Below are positions 21,921 to 29,979 of a DNA stretch of 64,000 nt, piece by piece. The stretch is from Setoptus koraiensis (Eukaryota > Arthropoda). Within the stretch, counting starts at the first letter, position 1, and every line of letters starts with the position of its first letter. Location of the stretch: contig CM106586.1 of the NCBI GenBank assembly GCA_048013815.1, forward strand, positions 7,626,001 through 7,690,000, given 5' to 3'. A program made the translations under genes and the position numbers. The notes under the pieces are model-generated. The model was not told the origin of the DNA. It saw only the letters and a program-made list of their open reading frames with translations, and searched no databases.

Positions 21921-21926
21921 AATAAA
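21921..21926 (+). terminator. Polyadenylation signal of copy 2
   Basis: AATAAA, 168 bp after the stop, inside a 3' UTR block that is conserved in the relic at 25014-25019. Confidence 0.6.
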
Positions 21927-22097
21927 ATTGTTTTTTGCTGCGAATATACAAGGTTGTTAAACCCATTTTTTTTAATCGCTTCTTCAAATCGTATATGGAA
22001 AATCTATCCGGGTTCTCTTCGTCGGGGCTTGGGGCAATTTCTTCTACAAACTCTTCTGGCCCTTTGTTGCTCCTTGAATTCCGACTAACAATCCTCC

Positions 22098-22345
22098 AGC
22101 AATACTAATGTAAGTGAACAAAAATAGAATTGAGGGAACTAAAATAGTCACAGATATGCAGCCATTTTCATGGTCTGAAAAAAGGAAATGTTTGAGCATG
22201 GCTACAACAGATAGAAATTTTGGAATGATCACGAATAGGGCCAACTATAGTGAAATCGAGATCGGATGTCAATCAAGGTCAGGAATCGGCGATCTTGAAA
22301 ACGTTATCAATACTTTTATGTTCAATTGTGTACTCTGATCAATTT
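22098..22345 (+). promoter_or_regulatory. Relic of a family upstream block
   Basis: The plus strand repeats the upstream block in the orientation of copy 2 (ATGCAGCCATTTTCATGGTC, then GAGCATGGCTACAACAGATA) and continues to ACGTTATCAATACTTTTATG, but no signal-peptide frame follows. It marks a lost plus-strand copy. Confidence 0.55.
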
Positions 22346-22372
22346 TGGTACTATAATCGACATTTGATAGAG

Positions 22373-22710
22373 CAGACACTGTATCAATCTCATCAACCAG
22401 GACTTCACCCTCGGGATCCTCCATATCACTTATAATTTATTGTCTAAATGATGATCGAATGCTGATAATTTTATAGATTCGGCCATACAATACTCACTCT
22501 CACCCATGGGGTTTGATGGCAACTCTCTCAACTTGCGAATGAGTATAATATTCAACATTGGATTCGAATGTAGTGGCAGTGTCGAGAATTCATTATATCT
22601 ATGCGCTAACCTGCATTGTTCTCCTATGCGTAAACAATAATAGCCTGCTCACCATCAGAAGCTTTTTCGATCAGTTCAATCTGGCTTTCCTGATCAAAAT
22701 CGACAATAAC
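22373..22710 (-). pseudogene. Broken family copy, mainly the carboxy-terminal half
   Basis: From about 22397 to 22710 the minus strand matches the region between the QYC segment and the GEVQFGG block of the intact copies (shared: CTCGGGATCCTCCATATCACT, CTATGCGCTAAC), but stops, shifts and losses prevent reading it through. A short piece resembling the amino-terminal IDTVDKF codons (22373-22391) abuts it, so the relic is rearranged as well as decayed. Confidence 0.6.
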
Positions 22711-22765
22711 CGGAGAAATAAGTAACCATCACGCACCAGTCTCATATACTCGCGGGAGGTACAAT

Positions 22766-22771
22766 TTTATT
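22766..22771 (-). terminator. Polyadenylation signal of copy 3
   Basis: TTTATT on the plus strand, i.e. AATAAA on the minus strand, about 180 bp past the stop of copy 3. The surrounding sequence is also found after copy 4. Confidence 0.55.
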
Positions 22772-22948
22772 CAATCAATAAAATTCAAATCCCGTGGAAC
22801 TAGCGTTCATTTGTGCTATGTAAGCACCACGAGGAGTGGTTTCTTAATTTTCTGCCATTCGAAACTGCATCTTTCGACATTCTTCATCGTTATTCGATCT
22901 TTCGCGGCTCAGTCCAACGTCGTTCGAATTTTCGACAAAAAGTCCCTC

Positions 22949-24433
22949 CTAATAATAGCCTGTTTTATGTCTAATCCAACTGGCACATAATGAATGCAAA
23001 ACCGCAATTAAAAAAGTGCCTCCGACCGCTATAGCTATGGCAATTCCAACTGTAGCGCCCGGAGATCCGCCTAAGTAATGAACATGATATCCGGGAGGGT
23101 AATGATGATGATAAATCACGCAGTGATTTGTCACGTGAGCAAATGCACCACCGGACACGGCACTCGAACCACCAAACTGGACCTCGCATTCGGGATCTTC
23201 CATATCACTCATAATTGATTCCTTGAATGATTCGTCGAATGAGGACAACTTTATAAATTGGGCTATGCGACGTTCATGGGCACTTATTCGTCTCGAGAGC
23301 CACGCTTTCAGACCTTGCAAATAGGTGAAAATTTTGATATTAGGATCAAACGTGGTAACAGTGTCGGTGATCTCGTTAAATCTATGCGCTAGAATGTCCT
23401 GTCCCTCAGTTTTGGTTACGTCAACAACAAGTGCTAGCTCATTTGAACCATCTTTCTCGAATTCTAGCGGGCTTTCTTGCTCTAAATCGACATTGACATG
23501 AACAATAAGAATACCCTGGCAATATTGAACTGCGCGAATCCATTTTTGAATTCTTTCATCATTGGTGATGCTCTGATCTAGTTTGCCCCGATCGTCTCGA
23601 GCCAAATAACCTCGCCATGCTAATTGAGCAATTGCGTAGATTGAACTTCGAGCATATCCATCAATCAACTTGCAAGCGCCCTTAATCTTCATGAAGTCCT
23701 CAAGCATGCCCGCCGAATTCATTGTAACTTCAATTGAAAATACTGTATCTGGTCCGGGTTTCAACGAATCGAACAAAACGATATTTTCTACCTTTGTAAA
23801 TAGGTTCGGGGAATAGTTTGCAGTTAGACTAAGGAGCTTGCGCATATCGGGTGACAGATTTTTCGCATTTTCATCATCGAAATGCAAATCGTTCTTCGTC
23901 GCCAGTCCAACGATTTTATCGACTGCCTTCACTGAGTCAGAATTTCTTTCCGCCAATTCCAGTTTCTGCCCCAGGGATCTCTTGCAAGTTAGCACAACTT
24001 GTCCAGCGAACAACCTGAAGAATTGCGATAATCTATGTTTCTTCTTGCGATGCAAATATTTGCCACGAATGCCATTATTTTTGATCTGTCTATCGTACTG
24101 CAACAATTGGTCGGTGAAATGTGGTTCACACACAGAGTGAATTGACGATGCTTGTCGAACTATTTTCCGAAGGTTTTCGATATCCTCTTTTCCGTGCACA
24201 CTTCGCAAGCAAAAATCAATAACTGTATTTATATGGTATTCGATGGGAGGGGCATTTTCTGGCATTAGTTTATCCGCGAGGTTTAGAAATTTGTCCACTG
24301 TATCAATCTTTTCAATCATTTTGACGCACTGATCTTTGGTCAATGTCCCTTTCACAATTGTACTGTGAACCATGTTGGTGTATAAGAATCCACCAACTAG
24401 GATCACACAAATCATAAAATTGTAGCTACTCAT
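22949..24433 (-). CDS. Family copy 3: signal-peptide, single-pass membrane protein of unknown function
   Basis: 494 residues, one exon, starting MSSYNFMICVILVGG. It has the same architecture as copies 1 and 2: signal peptide, six ectodomain cysteines (here DQC, DFC, VCE, LTC, GAC, QYC), FGGSSAVSGGAF, a His-rich juxtamembrane stretch, a membrane helix (TVGIAIAIAVGG onward) and the shortest tail (WIRHKTGYY). The amino-terminal 100 residues are almost identical to copy 4 and differ from copies 1 and 2 (MPENAPPIEYHINTVIDFC replaces the longer segment). The middle (GIRGKYLHRKKKHRLSQFF onward) is almost identical to copies 1 and 4. This patchwork suggests gene conversion. Function is unknown. Confidence 0.87.
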   Translation of the reverse strand: MSSYNFMICVILVGGFLYTNMVHSTIVKGTLTKDQCVKMIEKIDTVDKFLNLADKLMPENAPPIEYHINTVIDFCLRSVHGKEDIENLRKIVRQASSIHSVCEPHFTDQLLQYDRQIKNNGIRGKYLHRKKKHRLSQFFRLFAGQVVLTCKRSLGQKLELAERNSDSVKAVDKIVGLATKNDLHFDDENAKNLSPDMRKLLSLTANYSPNLFTKVENIVLFDSLKPGPDTVFSIEVTMNSAGMLEDFMKIKGACKLIDGYARSSIYAIAQLAWRGYLARDDRGKLDQSITNDERIQKWIRAVQYCQGILIVHVNVDLEQESPLEFEKDGSNELALVVDVTKTEGQDILAHRFNEITDTVTTFDPNIKIFTYLQGLKAWLSRRISAHERRIAQFIKLSSFDESFKESIMSDMEDPECEVQFGGSSAVSGGAFAHVTNHCVIYHHHYPPGYHVHYLGGSPGATVGIAIAIAVGGTFLIAVLHSLCASWIRHKTGYY

Positions 24434-24561
24434 CGCTTTTTTTTATTCGAGATAGATTCTCGGCTACTTGTTAAACATCAAACTATAGGTAATGTACTCA
24501 AGATCGACGATTCTTCACCACAATTGCCATCCGAGCTCAAGTTCAATACTCTCCGTTCTGC

Positions 24562-24716
24562 GAGTAATCATCCCGAAATTTCTGTATGTTACAGTCATGC
24601 TAAAACATTTTCCCTTTTTCATAATTTTGAAATGGCTCCATATCTGTGTCTCTTTCAGTTCCCCAACTCTATTTTTACTCACTAAGCCAACATTCCAATT
24701 CGCAGCGCTCATGTCC
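24562..24716 (-). promoter_or_regulatory. Conserved upstream block of copy 3
   Basis: The same block as at 19819-19968, in the same orientation as for copy 1 (CATCCCGAAATTTCTGTATG, AGTCATGCTAAAA, CCAACATTCCAATTCGCAG). It starts ~130 bp upstream of the ATG. Preservation of the block with each gene copy suggests it contains the promoter or was simply co-duplicated. Confidence 0.5.
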
Positions 24717-24828
24717 AAAACGAATCGATATTAACTGACGGATTGTAAAGTTCTAAACGTTTGTCTTATATTCGATCTTCGCTGTTCCTCCGCAAACCTT
24801 ATGCCCGATACGGAGTATTAGCTTTGTG

Positions 24829-25030
24829 TCAAAATGATTGCGAGAATGGATACAGTTGACAAATACGTCATCACAATGACGAATTACAAATGACAGGATA
24901 TCGAATGATAGAAGATTAAAAGATCAAATCGTAGAAGGCAAAAATTTATTCCTTGTGGTGCTTACATGACACAAGTGAACGGAGGATCCACAAGACTTGA
25001 ATTTTGTTGATTGAATAAAATTGCATAACC
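24829..25030 (+). pseudogene. Family relic: start region joined to a 3' UTR
   Basis: 24829-24870 matches the codons around the first ectodomain cysteine of copy 2 (TGTGTCAAAATGATTGCGAG, GATACAGTTGACAAAT). From ~24890 the sequence matches the copy-2 3' UTR, including AATAAA at 25014-25019. Nearly the whole coding region is missing, so this is a large internal deletion of a plus-strand copy. Confidence 0.65.
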
Positions 25031-25405
25031 CTCTTACGTTTAACCTAAGCGAGGGGGAGAAAGGGGCCCAACAAAAGGACCCATAATTTTCCATAGTTGT
25101 TTTCCGGTCCTTAGTAGGACATTCTTTTGTTGTTCGTTCCATTACGTTGCACGTAATCATTGTTAGCTCACCTCGATGGAAAGTTGGTCTAATAATAAAC
25201 TTCGCTCGAGTATCAATTGGCAGAGACAGAGTCGCTAAAAGATTGTTTTTTCCACTGGATTCCAGAAAAATAATATTAATAGACTCTCTCCATATAACCC
25301 GTCCAATAGAACAGTCACAAATGGTTTCAATATATTGCAAGCAATGATTTCGAATTAAAAAATTGCAGTTTATCCTTGATTGTCGTGCTCTGATTAATTT
25401 CGATA
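25031..25405. other. Upstream region of the short secreted-protein gene
   Basis: No gene or clear promoter motif. A small frame on each strand is of ordinary composition but has no support. Confidence 0.35.
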
Positions 25406-26161
25406 ATGCATCTATTCAATGTCATCATTATTGCTGTAGGGACTCTCATGTTTGTCATGAGTTTCAGTTCATTGATGGTTAACGGACAGGAGCGATTTTT
25501 GGAACAAATAAAGATGATCAACGATCAAGTTGAAAAATGGTACCAGAAAGAATCTCATCTGTTGTCGAATCTCAAAGAGGTTGCTGGACATGCCAGTGCG
25601 GTTCATCTGCAAAGTAAGAGTCAGCATTGGCCAAGACTAATGATGAAAGTATTACAAGTGGCCACTTACACAGGCAAGTTTTGGCCATTTGAATTATCGA
25701 GTGAGGTGGACATGGGAACCGTCACTCATCTTGTGGCCGGGTTACATAATGACATTCCATCAGCAAAGAGACAACTCAGCCGTAATTTCAACTGGTATAT
25801 AAATTACAAGGGCAGATTTCGCAATGCAGATAGTGATGTGTATGTCGAGCAGATGAAAAAATTGTGCTACCCCTACGGTGACCACAGCAAAAATTATTTC
25901 AACTTCCAAAAAGCCATTAACGATCTTTTAAAGATAGCCAAGGAGGAGAATGTTGACGATAAACAGTTCAATGAGCTTGTCATCACTAGTAAGGAGCCTA
26001 TTGCGCCACTTTATTCTACAGCAAAGATCTGTCAATCGATCATAGTGGCAGCAACCTCGCTTCCTCCGCAATGGTTCGTATGGTCTGAACCTGCCGAAAG
26101 TCAGCTCAAGGCATGGCCCTACCCCGGGATCTGGATTTTTCCAGAGGATAAAGAATATTGA
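25406..26161 (+). CDS. Secreted protein of unknown function, possible diverged family member
   Basis: 251 residues, one exon. Residues 1-~27 are a signal peptide (MHLFNVIIIAVGTLMFVM, then cleavage expected near NGQE). The rest is hydrophilic, largely helical, with two cysteines (154 and 209), many Trp/Tyr/Lys, and no membrane helix at the end, so it should be secreted. Two stretches resemble the four-copy family in order: HASAVH (62-67; family QASSIH) and, after a cysteine at the same position (154 versus 155 in copy 2), AINDLLKIAKEEN (170-182; family AVDKIVALAKKND). If real, this is a distant paralogue that lacks the second half and the membrane anchor. I cannot name a function. It lies between relic and intact family copies, on the opposite strand to its neighbours copies 3 and 4. 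Confidence 0.75.
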   Translation: MHLFNVIIIAVGTLMFVMSFSSLMVNGQERFLEQIKMINDQVEKWYQKESHLLSNLKEVAGHASAVHLQSKSQHWPRLMMKVLQVATYTGKFWPFELSSEVDMGTVTHLVAGLHNDIPSAKRQLSRNFNWYINYKGRFRNADSDVYVEQMKKLCYPYGDHSKNYFNFQKAINDLLKIAKEENVDDKQFNELVITSKEPIAPLYSTAKICQSIIVAATSLPPQWFVWSEPAESQLKAWPYPGIWIFPEDKEY

Positions 26162-26862
26162 TGACGATCGAGCAATCCAGGGCCTGATGAGATCATGGCC
26201 AGATTAAAACAAAGGACCTAACAAGTCGACCCGTTTATTTGGTGTATTGGATCACTTAAACATTCTCGATGTTGAGAGAGTTGGAACAATCTCTCTTGCC
26301 GAGATTTGAATAATTTTTCGTAGTGTAAGATAATGAAACTGGAGACCAGAAGAATAAGAAACTTATCATGCATTACCCCTTAATGAAGCATTTCACATTC
26401 TTTCAAATGTGTATAGCATATGTGTTGGTGCTAGTAACTATGTACAAATCAGGGTATGAGAAATGAGAATGGAAAACTTGGGTCGGAATTACTGTGATCT
26501 TTCGAACCAATAGGTAGATTGATTTTGGGAAAAATTCCATGCATAAATGGTTGCTGGATCAAAAGTGTGACACATTTTGCTGTTTGTGTAACGAATTCAA
26601 TATAGCAATTGAGTCTAGATGGAGACGCAAGTTCAAGTTTCGCTTCACCCAGTTATTCTCTTGAGTTCTCGATCAACACCACAGCTAGTTTGACGTTTTA
26701 CTTTGGCGGAGCTAGCTGTTTTTTTCAATTTTTCTGAATCATCATCGGAGTTTTTGTTCGCGATGTTCAACCTATCATAGACAGAAATTAAATTAAACAG
26801 AAATACCTGAAGAAACAAATATCCGTCACGCATCAATCCCACTTACTCACAGGAAATACAAT
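26162..26862. other. Intergenic, no gene supported
   Basis: AT-rich DNA between the secreted-protein gene and copy 4. ATTAAA near 26203 could serve the former. A 65-codon minus-strand frame at 26645-26842 has a charged, plausible end but its first part overlaps the copy-4 3' UTR homology, so I do not call it. Confidence 0.35.
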
Positions 26863-26868
26863 TTTATT
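26863..26868 (-). terminator. Polyadenylation signal of copy 4
   Basis: AATAAA on the minus strand, ~75 bp past the stop, in sequence conserved with the 3' end of copy 3 (both have ACAATTTTATTCAA on the plus strand). Confidence 0.55.
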
Positions 26869-26941
26869 CAAATAACAGAATTGAAATCTCGTAAATCTCC
26901 CGTTCAATTGTTGGTATGTAAGCATCACGGGTAACAAATTT

Positions 26942-28504
26942 TTACCTCTCTGAATTTGATTTTTTACCGACCGTTCGGTATAAATCAAATGTATAAAATT
27001 GACGGCCGTAATAATAAGAGCCGTATTTATGTCTAGTCCAATTCGCGCATAATCTACCGAAAACCATAATTAAAAAGGTGGCTGCAATTGCTATAGCGAA
27101 GGCAATTCCAATTTCAGCACCCAAAGATCCACCGATATAATGGGGATTCCATTGGGGACCGAAATGATGTTGAGAAACGGCGATGTGATTGGTCACGTGA
27201 CTGAAAGCACTCCCGGAAACGGCACTCGTGCCACCAAACTGGACCTGGCCTTCGGGATCTTCCATATCACTCATGAATGATTGCTTGAATGATTCGTCGA
27301 ATTCGGACAACTTTATGAATTCGGCTATGCGACGTTCATCGGCACTTATTCGTCTCAAGAGCCACGCTTTCAGGCCTCGCGAATAGGTGAAAATTTTAAT
27401 GTTGGGATCAAACGTGGTAACAGTGTCAGTGATCTCGCTAAATCTATGCACTAGAATGTCTTCCCCTGTTCGTCCCTCATTCTTTGCTACGTCAACAACA
27501 AGTGCTTCCTCATTCGAAGAATCTTTTTCAAATTTCATAGGGTTTTCTTGCTCTAAATCGACATTGACATGCACAATAAGAATACCCTGGCAATATTGAA
27601 CTGCGCGAATCCATTTTTGAATTCTTTCATCATTGGTGATGCTTTGATCTAGATCGCCCCGATCGTCTCGAGCCAAATAACCTCGCCATGCTAATTGAGC
27701 AATTGCGTAGATTGAACTTTGAGCGTATCCATCAATCAACTGGCAGGCGCCTTTGATCTTTATGAAATCCTCAAGCATGTCGGCCGAGTTCATTGTAACT
27801 TCAATTGAAAATGCTGTATCGGGTTCAGGTTTTAACGCATCGAACAAGACGATATTTTCTACCTTTGTAAATAGGTTCGGGGAATAGTTTGCAGTTAGAC
27901 TAAACAGCTTGCGCATTTCGGGTGACAAATTTTTTGCGTTTTCATCATCGAAACGCAAATCGTTTTTTGTTGCCAATGCGACAATTTTATCGACTGCTTT
28001 CGCTGATTCGGAACTTTTCTCCGCCAATTCCAGCTTCTGCCCTAACGATCTCTTGCAAGTTAGCACAACTTGTCCAGCGAACAACCTGAAGAATTGCGAT
28101 AATCTGTGCTTCTTCTTGCGATGCAAATATTTGCCACGAATGCCATTATTTTTTATTTGTCTATCGTACTGCAACAATTGGTCGGTGAAATGTGGTTCAC
28201 ACACAGAGTGAATTGACGATGCTTGTCGAACTATTTTTCGGAGGTTTTCGATATCCTCTTTTCCGTGGACACTTCGCAGGCAAAAATCAATTACTGTATT
28301 TATATGGTATTCGATGGGAGGGGCATTTTCTGGCATCAGTTTATCCGCAAGATTTAGAAACTTGTCCACTGTATCAATCTTTTCAATCATTTTGACGCAT
28401 TGATCTTTGGTCAATGTCCCTTTCACAATTGTACTGTGAACCATGTTGGTGTATAAGAATCCACCAACTAGGATCACACAAATCATAAATTTGTAGCTAC
28501 TCAT
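26942..28504 (-). CDS. Family copy 4: signal-peptide, single-pass membrane protein of unknown function
   Basis: 520 residues, one exon, starting MSSYKFMICVILVGG. The amino-terminal ~100 residues are nearly those of copy 3, whereas the stretch around EMRKLFSLTANYSPNLF resembles copy 1. The six ectodomain cysteines, FGGTSAVSGSAFSHVTNH and the membrane helix (AEIGIAFAIAIAATFL) are kept. The His-rich juxtamembrane stretch is altered (SQHHFGPQWNPHYIGG). The tail is the longest of the four, about 35 residues, rich in Tyr/Arg/Lys (KYGSYYYGRQFYTFDLYRT). Type I membrane protein, function unknown. Differences among copies cluster in the tail and juxtamembrane region. Confidence 0.87.
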   Translation of the reverse strand: MSSYKFMICVILVGGFLYTNMVHSTIVKGTLTKDQCVKMIEKIDTVDKFLNLADKLMPENAPPIEYHINTVIDFCLRSVHGKEDIENLRKIVRQASSIHSVCEPHFTDQLLQYDRQIKNNGIRGKYLHRKKKHRLSQFFRLFAGQVVLTCKRSLGQKLELAEKSSESAKAVDKIVALATKNDLRFDDENAKNLSPEMRKLFSLTANYSPNLFTKVENIVLFDALKPEPDTAFSIEVTMNSADMLEDFIKIKGACQLIDGYAQSSIYAIAQLAWRGYLARDDRGDLDQSITNDERIQKWIRAVQYCQGILIVHVNVDLEQENPMKFEKDSSNEEALVVDVAKNEGRTGEDILVHRFSEITDTVTTFDPNIKIFTYSRGLKAWLLRRISADERRIAEFIKLSEFDESFKQSFMSDMEDPEGQVQFGGTSAVSGSAFSHVTNHIAVSQHHFGPQWNPHYIGGSLGAEIGIAFAIAIAATFLIMVFGRLCANWTRHKYGSYYYGRQFYTFDLYRTVGKKSNSER

Positions 28505-29111
28505 AGCTTTTTTTATTCGAGATAGATTCTCGGCTTCTTGTTAAACATCAAACTATAGGTAATGTACTCAAGATCGACGATTCTTGCCACTCATCGATCC
28601 TTATAAGTCTAATAATTTTAAGTATGATTTCGCCACTATTGACATTCGAGCCTCTCTTCATACTCTATGGTTTATTTTATGCTTGGAATTTACAATCTCC
28701 CGAAAATTTCTCTCTATTGTATCCATGCTTCAATTTCTCATCTCTTTCTAAGCTCACCATTTGTAAATTGCTTCACCTTTGTTACTATTTTAGTTGTCTC
28801 AACTCTATTTTCCCTCATCTAGCTAGTTCTATTCTTGGTGCTAAGTACTAAGGTAAAAATAAGTTGATTCCCTCGAACAAACTATAAAGTTTCGATTGCT
28901 CAAAGAGAATGCATGACGACGATTTCAGGGAATCGATCGGAGCTCAATATGAACGGGTCAAAAGTTATAGAGCAGTGGAGAGGGTGGTCAGAATATCAGA
29001 CACTTCCGGTCTAGGTTCATCTTGACCTAAATAGGACAGAAAAATGGGCCCGCCTCTCCGTAGCTGGAAGTTTCTGTGGTTCGGGACTACGAAATTCATG
29101 ATCTGAGTCCC
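28505..29111. other. Upstream region of copy 4 with diverged family block
   Basis: The first ~85 bp match the upstream region of copy 3 almost exactly (ATTCGAGATAGATTCTCGGC, ACATCAAACTATAGGTAATG). From about 28688 to 28846 a more decayed version of the shared upstream block is visible (CTCCCGAAAATTTCTCTCTA, GTTACTATTTTAGTTGTCTC). Beyond that I see nothing. Confidence 0.5.
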
Positions 29112-29465
29112 CTAGAGTGTGTGAGGTTTCGCAACGATCGACGCAGGTACCAGGTCGCAAGAACACTTAACACACGCGTTAAATTGATTGTCATAATTAG
29201 ACATTGATATCATCATTATGCACCATTTCGTTCCAAACTCGTTATATTCACTGAGTGATTCGACGAGCATCGAAAGTTCTTCTGTCGATTCGAGAACATT
29301 CTCAAGTTGTTGTAAGATGCAAATATCCGGATGATTTAAACAAATGGACACAATGCAGGTATGCGAGTCAATTCTGTGTGCATAGCCAACACGGACCAAG
29401 GCACAGAAACTACAATCTGCGCTGATCGCTGAGCATAGATAGTGATCGGGGGGAGCAGCAAGCAT
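29112..29465 (-). CDS. Hypothetical 117-codon frame, weak
   Basis: The frame has ordinary composition with several cysteines and helical stretches (LQQLENVLESTEELSMLVES; KCSCDLVPASI). There is no signal peptide, known motif, splice context or polyadenylation signal to confirm it, and its start lies in GC-rich repeat-like DNA. It may be an exon fragment, a relic or chance. Confidence 0.2.
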   Translation of the reverse strand: MLAAPPDHYLCSAISADCSFCALVRVGYAHRIDSHTCIVSICLNHPDICILQQLENVLESTEELSMLVESLSEYNEFGTKWCIMMISMSNYDNQFNACVKCSCDLVPASIVAKPHTL

Positions 29466-29764
29466 CCTGCTCCCAGATTTGCTGCCTCGTCCCGCCCGAT
29501 CGCTGGCTCCCTGCTCGCACTAGGGAGTAGGCCCGAGCTCTCCCTCCCGCAACGAGGCCTTTCTCTGCTGCTGGTGTCACTCATAGGCATTTTGTGCCCC
29601 TTATCAAAGATGATATGGAGCTAAAAATTTCGCGCTCTCAGTCTGTGAAAGCAGGGCCCAGCTAGCAAGGGGAGCAAGTGGGAGCTAGCGGGAGCAAGTG
29701 GGAGCTGCGGCTCCCTCGCACAGGCCGGGAGCGGTGAGCTGCCGCGATCAGTAACACACAGCAG
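29430..29764. repeat. GAGC-rich unassigned repeat-like DNA next to the LTR element
   Basis: Unlike the AT-rich DNA before it, this piece is GC-rich and repeats GGGAGC words, including a tandem pair of ~20 bp (GGGAGCAAGTGGGAGCTAGC around 29678-29715). It looks like part of another repeat into which the LTR element inserted; I cannot classify it. Confidence 0.35.
29761..29764. other. Probable 4-bp target-site duplication (left)
   Basis: GCAG precedes the left LTR. The first bases after the assembly gap (37256 on) read ACAGCAG, consistent with the LTR terminus ACA followed by the second GCAG. Four-base duplications are usual for Ty3/Gypsy-type integrases. Confidence 0.5.
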
Positions 29765-29954
29765 TGTTAGGCTATGGAATCAGAAGTCCTTTATTTAAAA
29801 GCGTGCACATGTTTTTATAGTCGTAGTCGTGCAGTAAGGTGAACACAGTATAGAATAAAGGCACAGAATAGTATGTGCCGCACAGAATATGATAAAGTAA
29901 GAATAGTTTAGCGCGCAGCGCTTGAGTTGTGGCAAAGGATGCCAGATCCTAACA
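29765..29954 (-). repeat. LTR (3' LTR of the minus-strand element)
   Basis: About 190 bp bounded by TGTTAGG and CCTAACA. Just inside, on the minus strand, AAAGGGGCGGGA is a fitting polypurine tract. It differs from the other LTR at about 4 of ~177 comparable bases. Confidence 0.92.
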
Positions 29955-29979
29955 TCCCGCCCCTTTAAGATGGTTCCTC

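Noticed and set aside
26645-26842. 65-codon minus-strand frame with a charged end
   Set aside because: Its first third overlaps 3' UTR sequence shared by copies 3 and 4, so the open frame is probably accidental; a weak acceptor-like site inside was not enough.
18117-28504. Reading the membrane family as virus-derived envelope genes
   Set aside because: Type I topology and single exons fit, but there is no convincing cleavage site plus fusion peptide or flanking element; the basic KKHR patch lacks the usual protease pattern.
29652-29672. CAGGGCCCAG as a possible hAT transposon end
   Set aside because: No matching inverted end or 8-bp target duplication found nearby.
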